From: Brucella grignonensis
GTDB lineage: Bacteria > Pseudomonadota > Alphaproteobacteria > Rhizobiales > Rhizobiaceae
Assembly (NCBI RefSeq): GCF_002252505.1
Contig: NZ_NNRL01000148.1
Coordinates: forward strand, 124,001 to 188,000
Direction of reading: 5' to 3'
DNA length: 64,000 nucleotides
Under the pieces are notes generated by a model, which was given only the letters and a program-made list of their open reading frames with translations, had not been told where the DNA came from and made no database searches. Made by a program: the position numbers and the translations under genes. This document shows positions 53,841-62,683 of this stretch, one piece after another. Each line of letters opens with the position of its first letter. The stretch's first letter is position 1.

Positions 53841-56078
53841 TTAGAAGCGTGAAGTCATGCCGAGCCAGAGACGACGGCCTTCAACCACGTTATTGGTTTC
53901 ATCGACAGTGACCTTCTTGTCGAAGATGTTGTAGACGGCCGCGTTGAGCGTAACGTTCTCGCTGAACTCGTAAGAGCCACCGAAGTCGACAGTGGCATAG
54001 CCCTTATATTTGCGGGCGATGACTTGGCCTCTGCTGTTATAGGCATAAGGCTCACCGAGGGTGCCGATGCGCAGGCCAGCATTGATTTCGTCGCCGTGAT
54101 AGTTAGCTGCGGTCCATGCAGTCAGGCCATCGACTGGTGTTTCCCAATCTGCGCGAATGTTTGCCATGTGCTTTGGCGTACGAGCCAGCGGCAGGCCAGC
54201 ATATTCGCCGGTCTTCTGCTCCGAGTCGGTATAGGTGTAGCTACCGCGAATTTTTATTGTGTCGGTCGCTTCCCAATCTGCCGTCAGTTCTACACCCTGA
54301 ATTGTCGCTTCATCGATGTTGTAGCTGTAATAGAGGACGTAGTTCGGGTCCTGAGCCCAGCGAAGTGGCTGACCGGTAATCGGATCGTACTGAATGTTGC
54401 TGGCGATCTTGTCTTTGAAGTCGGTATAGAAGTAGGTTGCACCGAGACGCAGACCCTGTTGGTTATCCCAGAGCGCACTTGCTTCATAGCTCGTGCTCTT
54501 TTCTGGCTGCAGATTTGGATCCCCGATGATGACGCCGCAGTTTCCGGTCGGACCATAGGTACAATTGCCGCCGCCAGTCGTGTAAGCATAACCGGGCGCG
54601 ATAGTACGAATTTCAGGGGCGCGGAAGCCTGTTGAAATACCGCCCTTAAGTGTCAGCTGATCAGTAGCATGCCAGACTGCATAGCCGCGCGGGCTCCAGT
54701 GCGAGCCGTAGATTTCGTGGTGATCCATGCGCAGACCACCGGTTAGCGCAAAGTCTGGGGTGATCCACCATTCATCTTCTGCAAAGAGCGCCCACTGCTT
54801 GATCGTGAACTGTTCATCCAGACCAGAGCGACGGCCCGGATTCTGATCCGTCAGGGTGGCGTCAATAAACTGGCCACCCGTAACAAGCGTATGGTTGCCA
54901 TAAAGCTCGAATGGCGTTGTGAACTTACCATCCAGAGTGGAGTTGCGAATATGTGGCGAACGCAGATTCTCGACAAACTCACCTCTGGCTGTGTTCCAGC
55001 TGTAGTTCGTTCTTTGAGCAGTTTCCTGCATGAAAGAGAACTCTGAAGTCGTCGGACCCCAACGGCCGGTATGGCTGATCGACCAGTGATTGCGGTCATT
55101 GTAATTATAAGTGTCAAGCGGCGCTGTGCTGCCTGTTGCCACCGGATTGATCGTATTGCCAACAGTCGAGTCGCGACGCAAATTTGCTCTGCCAGCTTCA
55201 AACTGAATGTCATGATCAGCGTTGGGTGTAATCGTGACGCGACCGGTGATATCGATATCGCGCTGCTCAGGCGTGCCGCTGATGATGCTATCTTCCTGAC
55301 GCTTCAGACCACGACCCCAAAGCTGCACACCAACCAGGTTGGGTACGAGAGGCCCAGTCATATAGTAAGAACCCTGAACCGAATTGCCGAACTTCGAGTG
55401 CTGCTGCACCGTGGTGTCAAAGCTCAGCGAGCCGCTCCACTTGTCCGAAACCTTCTTGGTGATGACGTTGATGACGCCGCCCATGGCATCGGAACCATAA
55501 AGCGATGACATAGGGCCACGGATCACTTCGATGCGCTCAATGGCATTTGCTGGCGGCAGGAAGCTTTGTTCAAAGCCAGAATTGCCGTTGGTGCGGGCAT
55601 CACGCGTGCTCTGACGCTTTCCGTCAACCAGAATGAGCGTATAGCTGCCCGGCAGACCACGGATGAAGATATCACGTTCTGCTGCTGCCCCCGTCACAGC
55701 AACGCCCTGAACATCACGCAAGGCATCGCCAAGATCGCGATAAGAGCCCTTTTCGAGTTCTTCACCCGGTACAACCGAAATGCTCGCTGGAGCATCGGTG
55801 ATGTTCTGCTCAAAACCTGTCGCAGATACCACGATCTGATTGAGCGTAATGCCGCCGGCAGCATTTGCCTGTTCGGTCGCCTGTGCCTCAGCCTGTTTCT
55901 TTTTCGCAGCTTCTTCATCTGCCGTTGTCGCAGTTTGTGCGAAAGAAACAGTCCCACTCAGAATGAGTGCAGTCGAAAGGCATGTACCCGCAAGAATGGC
56001 TTTGGCAAAAAGCGATTTGCTGGCCAATTGCCTGTTCTGCGTTCCATTGGCACGCAATCCCCGAAACAAGCTGGTCAT
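53841..56078 (-). CDS. TonB-dependent catecholate-siderophore receptor (FepA/PirA-like)
   Basis: An outer-membrane receptor of 745 residues. After a long N-terminal signal region ending VSFAQ there is a charged stretch, then a TonB-box-like ITLNQIVVSATG. The plug domain (about 95-205) has RDIFIRGLPGSYTLILVDGKR and IERIEVIRGPMSSLYGSDAMGGVINVIT, and a 22-strand barrel ends in Phe. FGNSVQGSYYMTGP and a Cys pair in GGGNCTYGPTGNCGV (an external loop disulfide) resemble FepA-type proteins. It heads the uptake operon. An Ochrobactrum FepA-type receptor is known to distinguish this clade from Brucella, as far as I recall. Confidence 0.9.
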   Translation of the reverse strand: MTSLFRGLRANGTQNRQLASKSLFAKAILAGTCLSTALILSGTVSFAQTATTADEEAAKKKQAEAQATEQANAAGGITLNQIVVSATGFEQNITDAPASISVVPGEELEKGSYRDLGDALRDVQGVAVTGAAAERDIFIRGLPGSYTLILVDGKRQSTRDARTNGNSGFEQSFLPPANAIERIEVIRGPMSSLYGSDAMGGVINVITKKVSDKWSGSLSFDTTVQQHSKFGNSVQGSYYMTGPLVPNLVGVQLWGRGLKRQEDSIISGTPEQRDIDITGRVTITPNADHDIQFEAGRANLRRDSTVGNTINPVATGSTAPLDTYNYNDRNHWSISHTGRWGPTTSEFSFMQETAQRTNYSWNTARGEFVENLRSPHIRNSTLDGKFTTPFELYGNHTLVTGGQFIDATLTDQNPGRRSGLDEQFTIKQWALFAEDEWWITPDFALTGGLRMDHHEIYGSHWSPRGYAVWHATDQLTLKGGISTGFRAPEIRTIAPGYAYTTGGGNCTYGPTGNCGVIIGDPNLQPEKSTSYEASALWDNQQGLRLGATYFYTDFKDKIASNIQYDPITGQPLRWAQDPNYVLYYSYNIDEATIQGVELTADWEATDTIKIRGSYTYTDSEQKTGEYAGLPLARTPKHMANIRADWETPVDGLTAWTAANYHGDEINAGLRIGTLGEPYAYNSRGQVIARKYKGYATVDFGGSYEFSENVTLNAAVYNIFDKKVTVDETNNVVEGRRLWLGMTSRF

Positions 56079-56126
56079 AATGTCACCCTTAAAGTTGAGT
56101 TTTCAGCTCTCCTTATGTATGGCAAT

Positions 56127-56149
56127 AAGATGACGTCAACGGTCATCTT
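56127..56149. promoter_or_regulatory. perfect palindrome in the receptor / LysR-TrpD2 divergent region
   Basis: AAGATGAC-GTCAACG-GTCATCTT has perfect 8-bp arms and a seven-base spacer. It sits 48 bp from the receptor start and 50 bp from the divergent gene start. It is a candidate operator for the LysR-like half of the fusion protein, or for an iron regulator. Confidence 0.5.
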
Positions 56150-56199
56150 TTATAACGATTCCAAGTTTCAAAAAACGCAACTGAACGGATGAAGCAGTA

Positions 56200-57669
56200 A
56201 TGGCTGGCAAGCGCATAAAATCACAGACAGAGGCGGGAAGTGCCGACGGCGAAAGCCTGAAACTCGGTCAGCTACGTCTGTTGATTGCGCTTGATGCACT
56301 TCTTGTGGAAGGAAGTGTCGGAGGTGCCGCCAGGCAAATGGGATTGAGCATGGCCGCCATGAGCCGGCTGCTCGGACAGATACGCGAGAAATTTGACGAT
56401 CCAATTTTCATTCGTTCTGGTCGCAACATGATCGCCACTCCCAAAGCAGAAGCTTTACGTGGACGCTTGCGCCGCTTGGCAAATGAAGCCGAGACACTGA
56501 TGAACTTCGATGGCAATGATGCGCCGAAAGCCCATTGCAAAAACAGACAAGGCTGGGTGCGTACAAGTGTTATTGCGGAATCGCCGCCGCTTGGTATTCG
56601 CAGAGTCGTGAAGCTTGAAAACCACCCGACGCCGGAACAGCTTGCGGCACAGTTCGCCAATATTCAGGATGAAAATGATCCTGCACGGCGACTGGCTAAA
56701 TATATCGCGATTACCGGTCGAAAGGTTGGATATACGCGCCCATTGGAAATGCATGAAGCAGAGGATGCCTTTACCACCATATTCGCAGGGGAGGCAGATC
56801 CCATGCAAATCAGTGCCTTGCTGCGACTAATTCATTATCGTGGTGAAACAGCCCCCGAGCTTGCAGGCATGGCACAGGCAGCACGCAAATATTGCTCAAC
56901 AAAGGCAAATATCCGTTTACCCGCACTTGATTGGCCTGCTTATCTCTCACCGAACTCCCATCAGGCTCCGTGGTTCATGCTGGCGGCAATTCTTGTCGCC
57001 CGGGCCGGCTATCCAGTAGCGCTTCACGGTAATTGCGGCATGGGCGATCTGTCGGGCAAGCTTGAGTTGGCCGCAGAAGCTCTCAATATGCCGATTGCCG
57101 GTTCGCTTTCACTGGCAGAAACTGCTTTGAAAGCGCATGGCATCTGCTTCATGCCAGTGGCGGGGTTTGCACCGCAAGTTCATGCGTTGCTTGCACTCTA
57201 TCCACTGTTCGATTCACGATCATCCATTAACAGTCTCGCGCATCTGCTCAATCCGATGGGGCTTCCCGCCTCTTTCCTTGGTGTGACGCAGCCCGCCTAT
57301 CGTGAATTGCATCGCGATGCAGGAGCCTTGCTTGACTGGCCGTCTGTTTCAGTCGTCTCGACAAGCCGCGATGTTGCCGAGCTGGTGCCGCACCATACGC
57401 ATACGATCCACAGATGGTTCGGCGGTCAGAAATCAGAGCTGACACTGCCAACTCTGTCAAAGGCTGGAACCGAAAAACATGCGAGCCTGACGAGCTTTGA
57501 ATATTGGCTTGCTGTCTGGTCTGGTGCAGCCATCGATGAGCGCGCTGAACTGACGGTGATCGCTTCAACGGCCATGGCACTGATGACTGTAGTTGCAGCC
57601 GATAATCACAGTTATGACGAACTCCACAAAAAGGCTGAAGAGCTTTGGAAGACGCGTCACCAGAACTGA
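56200..57669 (+). CDS. LysR-type DNA-binding domain fused to a TrpD2/YbiB-like domain
   Basis: A 489-residue protein. Residues about 20-85 form a LysR winged helix (RLLIALDALLVEGSVGGAA, then MAAMSRLLGQIREKFDDPIF). From about 150 the sequence follows the anthranilate-phosphoribosyltransferase-like YbiB/TrpD2 family: an N-terminal helical part (FTTIFAGEADPMQISALLRL), then VALHGNCGMGD, and SSINSLAHLLNPMG. The catalytic HGNRS loop of true TrpD is altered to HGNCG, so transferase activity is doubtful. Known YbiB binds nucleic acids. The normal LysR effector domain is absent. It is divergent from the siderophore receptor. Confidence 0.8.
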   Translation: MAGKRIKSQTEAGSADGESLKLGQLRLLIALDALLVEGSVGGAARQMGLSMAAMSRLLGQIREKFDDPIFIRSGRNMIATPKAEALRGRLRRLANEAETLMNFDGNDAPKAHCKNRQGWVRTSVIAESPPLGIRRVVKLENHPTPEQLAAQFANIQDENDPARRLAKYIAITGRKVGYTRPLEMHEAEDAFTTIFAGEADPMQISALLRLIHYRGETAPELAGMAQAARKYCSTKANIRLPALDWPAYLSPNSHQAPWFMLAAILVARAGYPVALHGNCGMGDLSGKLELAAEALNMPIAGSLSLAETALKAHGICFMPVAGFAPQVHALLALYPLFDSRSSINSLAHLLNPMGLPASFLGVTQPAYRELHRDAGALLDWPSVSVVSTSRDVAELVPHHTHTIHRWFGGQKSELTLPTLSKAGTEKHASLTSFEYWLAVWSGAAIDERAELTVIASTAMALMTVVAADNHSYDELHKKAEELWKTRHQN

Positions 57670-57745
57670 TTGCCGATGTTTTGTTTGATGTTTTTATAAG
57701 CCCTATCGTTCCGCCGTAGCTCATAATACGCAGCGGGGCGATTTG

Positions 57746-58645
57746 ATGGTCAATCCAATATTCGGTGCAACAGGCACGTCCATTTTTGAATCCATGTCGC
57801 GCCTTGCAGCCGAAACTGGATCTATTAATCTCGGGCAGGGGGGTCCTGAAGGCTTTGAGCCTCAGGAGCTCGTTGAAACCGCAATAGAGGCTTTGCGCGA
57901 TGGCCCGCACCAGTACCCGCCGATGCTTGGGCTTCCATCTCTGCGCAAAGCGGTGGCGGAAAATGCGCACCGATTTCTTGGATTGGACATAGATTGAGAG
58001 ACAGAGGTTCTTGTTACCTCTGGTGCTACGGAAGCCCTGACGGATATTAATGTTTTGAAAGCCATAGCGCAGGCGCTTGGCCAGAGCAAAGATTTCTTTG
58101 CGCAGATTTATGAGCCACACCCATCACAGCTTTTGAAAATAATTCGCTATACAGGTCGCGATGTTGCTGAAAGCGAGCAGGGCGTCGGTGCACATAAGGA
58201 CGGTGGCTTCGTGACCGTACTGCTTCAGGATGTTGTGCCGGGCTTGGGAGTGCAGCGCGAGGACGATGTCTGGATCGATGCACCGCCAGTGCCGGGTACG
58301 TTTGTCATTAATACTGGCGAACTGCTTGAACTGGCGACCAACGGCTTTGTTCGTGCTGACGTTCATGGCGTTGTCGCACCACCCGCTGGAACCGAACGCT
58401 TCTCGGTGGCCTTCTTCCTTGGCGCTCGCTATGACGCAACGATCCCTGTGATTGATCTGCCGGACGAACTCAAGATAAAGGAACGTGGCGTAACAGTTGA
58501 TCCACTCAACACGCTCTTCCGCGAAGTGGGCCAGAACAATCTCAAGAGCCGCCTGCGCTCGCATCCTGATGTTGCACGCGCTCACCATCAGGACTTGTTG
58601 GATTCCCCGGAATTCGCCAGCCTGAAATTCGGGTCTGCTTATTAA
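57746..58645 (+). pseudogene. broken in-frame fusion: aminotransferase N-terminus and 2OG-Fe(II) oxygenase C-terminus
   Basis: One reading frame of 300 codons has a single internal TGA at codon 84 (57995). Codons 1 to about 102 read as the start of a class I PLP aminotransferase (SINLGQGGPEGF; after the stop, TEVLVTSGATEALTD). From about codon 103 it reads as the C-terminal two-thirds of an isopenicillin-N-synthase-like oxygenase, with the metal motif HKDGG and a later His in VHGVV and RFS. The aminotransferase C-terminus and oxygenase N-terminus are missing. The stop falls where Trp is common (TGG to TGA is one change). An intact start for the oxygenase part is ATG 58055, poorly supported. 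Confidence 0.8.
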
Positions 58646-58769
58646 TTAAAACCCATTCCTTGACGGTTGGCTGTAGCCATTTCGTGTAATCCGTCAAGGA
58701 ACAGGTCCGGGGGTACAAAGGCATCATGTGCCTGTTGCGCCGCTTAGGGTAGCTGGCAAGATTCGCACA

Positions 58770-58797
58770 AAAAAGCGCCAGATTCCCGGCGCTTTTT
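58770..58797. terminator. bidirectional terminator
   Basis: AAAAAGCGCC and GGCGCTTTTT form a 10-bp stem with an eight-base loop and A/T runs at both ends. It lies between the pseudogene and the convergent aldehyde dehydrogenase. A longer-loop pair, TTCCTTGACGG (58656) and CCGTCAAGGAA (58691), precedes it. Confidence 0.85.
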
Positions 58798-58817
58798 CAT
58801 TTCAATACGGTGGTTCG

Positions 58818-58924
58818 TTTAGAGCGCATCCCGAAAAGTATGAAACGGTTTTCGGACAAAGATGCGCGTTAAAACAAATATTTAAAGCGCCGATCTGATC
58901 CAATCAGATCGAAACGCGCTCTAG
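58818..58924. repeat. 107-bp mosaic palindromic element, RIME/Bru-RS-like
   Basis: The ends are inverted (TTAGAGCGCAT and GCGCTCTAG). Inside are a palindrome at 58824-58867 with GAAAAGTATGAAACGGTTTTC, which matches 37681-37725 on the other strand, and CGATCTGAT/ATCAGATCG (58891-58911). Size and layout match the roughly 105-bp paired-palindrome intergenic repeats described for rhizobia and Brucella. Its right end supplies the stop codon of the aldehyde dehydrogenase gene. Confidence 0.75.
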
Positions 58925-60366
58925 CCGCTGATAAGCTTCACTTCCATGAAGTCTTCGAGACCCCATTTTCCGCCTTCGCGGCCGTTGCCCGACTGCTTAT
59001 ATCCACCAAACGGGCTTCCGGGAGCACGCGACGTACCGTTGATCTGGATCATGCCGGCACGGAGCTTTCGCGCAACACGTTTGGCTCGTTCCGGGTTGCC
59101 CGTCTGGATATAGGCGGCAAGACCATACGGTGTGTCATTGGCGACTGCGATGGCCTCTTCTTCCGTGTCGAAGGGGATCATCGCCAGCACAGGGCCGAAG
59201 ATTTCTTCGCGGGCAATGGTCATATCATTATTCACATCGGCAAAGATCGTCGGCTTGACGAAGTCGCCTTCCGAAATGCCCTCCGGACGACCCGTGCCAC
59301 CGACAATCAGACGCGCTCCTTCATCAATACCCTTCTGAATCAGCGCCTGAACCTTCTCAAACTGGATTGAAGAGGAGAGTGGGCCGATATGTTCGCCGTC
59401 CTTGGCCGGATCATCGACTGTGGTCTTGGCAGCTGCCTTTTTGGCGAATTCGACCGCTTTTTCGTAAACCGAACGTTCAACCAGCATACGTGTTGGCGCA
59501 TTGCAGGACTGGCCGGTATTCTCAAAGCAATGGTTCACACCGCGCTCAATAGCTTTTTCGAGGTCACTGTCAGCGAACACAATGTTTGGCGACTTACCGC
59601 CGAGTTCCAGTGAAACGCGCTTGACGGTTGCAGCAGCAGCACGTGAGACAGCAGTGCCAGCCCGGGTTGAGCCGGTGAATGACATCATGTCGATATCCGG
59701 ATGCTGCGACATCGCTTCGCCTACAACCGGGCCTTCACCGTTGACAAGATTGAACACACCCTTCGGCAAGCCTGCCTCATCGACAAATTCAGCAAAGAGC
59801 ATGGCTGACATTGGCGCAATTTCAGACGGCTTGAGCACGACTGTACAACCCACCGCGATTGCAGGAATAACTTTGAGCGCGATTTGGTTCATCGGCCAAT
59901 TCCATGGCGTGATCAGACCGCAAACACCGATCGGTTCACGCACAATGGCTTGATTGGGATGCTTGGGCGAAAGAATTTCTTCAAATTCGAAATTTTCAAA
60001 AGCTGTGATGAAAGCTTTGGTATGAGACAGCCCGGCTGCAGCTTGAGATTCACGTGCGAGCTTGATCGGCGCACCCATTTCCTTGGAAATGGCCTGAGCC
60101 ATTTCTTCAAGGCGGCGCTCGTAAATTTCAACGATACGGCGAATATAGCCGATACGCTCTTCCGCAGGCGTTTCGCTCCAAGAAGGAAACGCCTTGCGAG
60201 CGGCAGCTACGGCGAGATCAATGTCAGCAACGGAACCTGCAGAAATGACCGCATAAGGCTTTTCGGTTGCCGGGTTGATGACCTCAATTGCTTTTGCTTC
60301 AAGCGGAGAACGCCACGCGCCGTCGATATAGAAATCCGTTTTCTGATCCAGATTTTTCTGAAGCAT
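58921..60366 (-). CDS. aldehyde dehydrogenase family protein
   Basis: A 481-residue NAD(P)-dependent aldehyde dehydrogenase. ITPWNWPMNQIALKVIPAIA is the cofactor-binding segment, SLELGGKSPNIVF holds the general-base Glu, FENTGQSCNAPTRM holds the catalytic Cys (about 293), and EEIFGPVLAMIPF is the usual C-terminal motif. I start it at ATG 60366, eight bases after GGAGG. The TAG stop lies within the end of the adjacent palindromic repeat. The substrate is unknown, and no pathway partner is nearby. Confidence 0.92.
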   Translation of the reverse strand: MLQKNLDQKTDFYIDGAWRSPLEAKAIEVINPATEKPYAVISAGSVADIDLAVAAARKAFPSWSETPAEERIGYIRRIVEIYERRLEEMAQAISKEMGAPIKLARESQAAAGLSHTKAFITAFENFEFEEILSPKHPNQAIVREPIGVCGLITPWNWPMNQIALKVIPAIAVGCTVVLKPSEIAPMSAMLFAEFVDEAGLPKGVFNLVNGEGPVVGEAMSQHPDIDMMSFTGSTRAGTAVSRAAAATVKRVSLELGGKSPNIVFADSDLEKAIERGVNHCFENTGQSCNAPTRMLVERSVYEKAVEFAKKAAAKTTVDDPAKDGEHIGPLSSSIQFEKVQALIQKGIDEGARLIVGGTGRPEGISEGDFVKPTIFADVNNDMTIAREEIFGPVLAMIPFDTEEEAIAVANDTPYGLAAYIQTGNPERAKRVARKLRAGMIQINGTSRAPGSPFGGYKQSGNGREGGKWGLEDFMEVKLISG

Positions 60367-60497
60367 GATGAAATCCTCCAATGCTTTGAATTTTATCTTA
60401 AGGGTGACGAACCACCTGTTTCCCTGGTCGCCGCGCAGACTACCCCCCAGCTATGACGCCGTCAAAACAGAACGATCAATGGAAACATCAATTTTTC

Positions 60498-60902
60498 TTA
60501 TTCATTATCGTAAGCTTCAAACTCAATGCCGAGCGTTTCGAGCCCTTCTTCAATATAATCACCCAGCAGTGGAATGCCGAGCAGATATTTGACTTCGCGT
60601 CCATTGTGGCGGTCGTTTGCGGTCGAGAGCGCTTCTTCCCATTCTTCGGCACTGAAGTCGCCGCGTCCAACCCAGACCAAGGCCAGCAACTCGACTCTTT
60701 CATCTTCATTTAAAGAACGAATTGCGGCCACCAATTCCTTACGCGTCGGATTACCAATGGAGGCGTCTAGGATATCTATATCGCCGTCATCGGAAGCATT
60801 CGAGCCGGAGTTTTCATCAACTGCGGGCACCTGAACGTCATACTCACGTGCTTTGGAGATAATGAATTCGAGATTCTCGATATTATTTACCAGCTCGACC
60901 AT
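60498..60902 (-). CDS. DUF3775 domain protein
   Basis: A 134-residue, acidic, probably cytoplasmic protein. The N-terminal region (NIENLEFIISKAREYDVQVP) leads through an acidic linker to the DUF3775 core, with LVAAIRSLNEDERVELLALVWVGRGDF and LLGIPLLGDYIEEGL. The start has GGAGG six bases upstream. Function is unknown; the domain is common in alpha-proteobacteria. The gene is flanked by unrelated metabolic genes on the same strand. Confidence 0.85.
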   Translation of the reverse strand: MVELVNNIENLEFIISKAREYDVQVPAVDENSGSNASDDGDIDILDASIGNPTRKELVAAIRSLNEDERVELLALVWVGRGDFSAEEWEEALSTANDRHNGREVKYLLGIPLLGDYIEEGLETLGIEFEAYDNE

Positions 60903-60970
60903 GATGTGCCTCCGTTAATATTGTTCATTATTTGCCGAACGCGGGACGATAGGTCTTGTTCCGCATTTCT

Positions 60971-62626
60971 CTACAGTGCACGCGCAGCACCCTTTCCTGC
61001 GGCGCGGCCAGAGAATATGCAGCCTCCAAGGAAGGTTCCTTCCAGCGCATTATACCCATGATAGCCGCCACCTCCAAAGCCTGCTGCTTCTCCTGCGGCA
61101 TAAAGGCCTGGAACGGGTTCACCCCGCTCGTTAAGAACGGCTGAATTTAGATCGGTATGCAGTCCACCGAGGGTTTTTCGGGTCAGGATATGCAGTTTGA
61201 CGGCAATCAGCGGACCATTTTTTGGATCGAGCAAAGTGTGAAGCGGCACAGCCCGTGTCAGCCGATCTCCGATATAAGCCCGTGCATTGTGAATGGCTGT
61301 AATCTGAGCATCTTTGGAGTAGCGATTGGTAATTTCGCGGTCGCGGGCTTCGATCTGATTTCGGATATGAGCGAGGTTCAGCAGCTTCTGACCCGTCAAC
61401 TGGTTCATCTTGACGACAAGTTCGTCAAGGTTGGTCGCGGTGACGAAATCCTCGCCATGATCGATGAAAGCCTTAACCGGAGGCGGTGGAGTTTTACCGA
61501 GACGGCTTTTGATCAGAAGTTTCCAGTCTTTGCCCGTGAGGTCCGGGTTTTGCTCAGAGCCCGATAGAGAAAACTCCTTGCGAATGATTTTCTCAGTCAG
61601 AATGAACCACGAATAGTCGTAGCCCGTTCTCAGGATATGCTTAAGTGTGCCGAGCGTATCGAAGCCGGGCAGATAGGGCGAGGGCAGGCGGTTACCCTCT
61701 GCATCGAACCACATCGATGACGGCCCCGGCAGAATGCGAATGCCATGATTGGGCCAGATGGGGTTCCAGTTGCGGAGGCCTTCCGTATAGTGCCACATGC
61801 GGTCTCCGTTGACAACATGACCACCTGCTGCAACAGCTATATCTATGCCGCGGCCATCCACATGTGCAGGCACTCCAAGCACCATATTCTCAGGTGGATT
61901 GCCAAGCCTGTCGCGTGGCCATGCTTTACGGACACGCTCTGGATCGCCACCGATACCGCCAGACGTTACGATCACACAATCGGCGGACAGTTCAAATTGA
62001 CCGGCGACGTCACGCGAGGACGATTGTCCGCGCTCGACTGTTGAGGGCACAAGAATATCGCCGCACACCCCGCTTGCCAGTCCGTTGGTCATGACGATTT
62101 CATTGACACGATGACGACACTTCAGCGTAAGCAAGCCATTTGAAATAGCTTCTCGCATCAGACGTTCGAAGGGAGCGACCACGCCGGGGCCAGTACCCCA
62201 TGTCACGTGAAAACGCGGAACGGAATTGCCGTGTCCGTGTGCTTGAGCGCCTCCGCGCTCTGCCCAGCCGACAACGGGAAACCAGCGCATACCAAGACTG
62301 TGCAGCCAAGAGCGCATCTCACCGGCCGCAAACTGCAAATAGGCTTCGGCATATTGTTTCGGCCAATAATCTTCCGGACGATCAAATTGCGCCGATCCAA
62401 GCCAGTCCTGTCGTGCCAGATCAAGGCTATCCTTTATGCCGAGACGCCGTTGCTCGGGACTATCGACCATGAACAGACCGCCAAGCGACCAGAATGCTTG
62501 TCCGCCAAGCGAATTTTCGCCTTCCTGCTCAAGCAGGATGACTTTTCGCCCAGCGCTGGTTAGCTCATGAGCGGCCACAAGCCCCGACAGACCTGATCCA
62601 ATAATAATCGCATCCGCATTCTTCAT
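60971..62626 (-). CDS. FAD-binding dehydrogenase (KstD/fumarate-reductase flavoprotein family)
   Basis: A 551-residue flavoprotein with an N-terminal FAD motif DAIIIGSGLSGLVAAHEL and LEQEGENSLGGQAFWSLGG after it. The C-terminal GGGGYHGYNALEGTFLGGC with GRAAG is the FAD-contact segment typical of this group. A conserved subgroup of uncharacterised FAD-binding dehydrogenases, related to 3-ketosteroid dehydrogenases, carries these features. The start follows GGGAGGAAGCGGGT. The substrate is not evident. Confidence 0.85.
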   Translation of the reverse strand: MKNADAIIIGSGLSGLVAAHELTSAGRKVILLEQEGENSLGGQAFWSLGGLFMVDSPEQRRLGIKDSLDLARQDWLGSAQFDRPEDYWPKQYAEAYLQFAAGEMRSWLHSLGMRWFPVVGWAERGGAQAHGHGNSVPRFHVTWGTGPGVVAPFERLMREAISNGLLTLKCRHRVNEIVMTNGLASGVCGDILVPSTVERGQSSSRDVAGQFELSADCVIVTSGGIGGDPERVRKAWPRDRLGNPPENMVLGVPAHVDGRGIDIAVAAGGHVVNGDRMWHYTEGLRNWNPIWPNHGIRILPGPSSMWFDAEGNRLPSPYLPGFDTLGTLKHILRTGYDYSWFILTEKIIRKEFSLSGSEQNPDLTGKDWKLLIKSRLGKTPPPPVKAFIDHGEDFVTATNLDELVVKMNQLTGQKLLNLAHIRNQIEARDREITNRYSKDAQITAIHNARAYIGDRLTRAVPLHTLLDPKNGPLIAVKLHILTRKTLGGLHTDLNSAVLNERGEPVPGLYAAGEAAGFGGGGYHGYNALEGTFLGGCIFSGRAAGKGAARAL

Positions 62627-62683
62627 ACCCGCTTCCTCCCTCAGAAGGAGAGTGGCTTATGGAAATGCCGCTGGCAAGTGCAG

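Noticed and set aside
57248..58120. A 290-codon open frame on the minus strand across the fusion regulator end and the pseudogene
   Set aside because: It covers parts of two recognisable plus-strand sequences and shows no domain features, so it is an antisense shadow.
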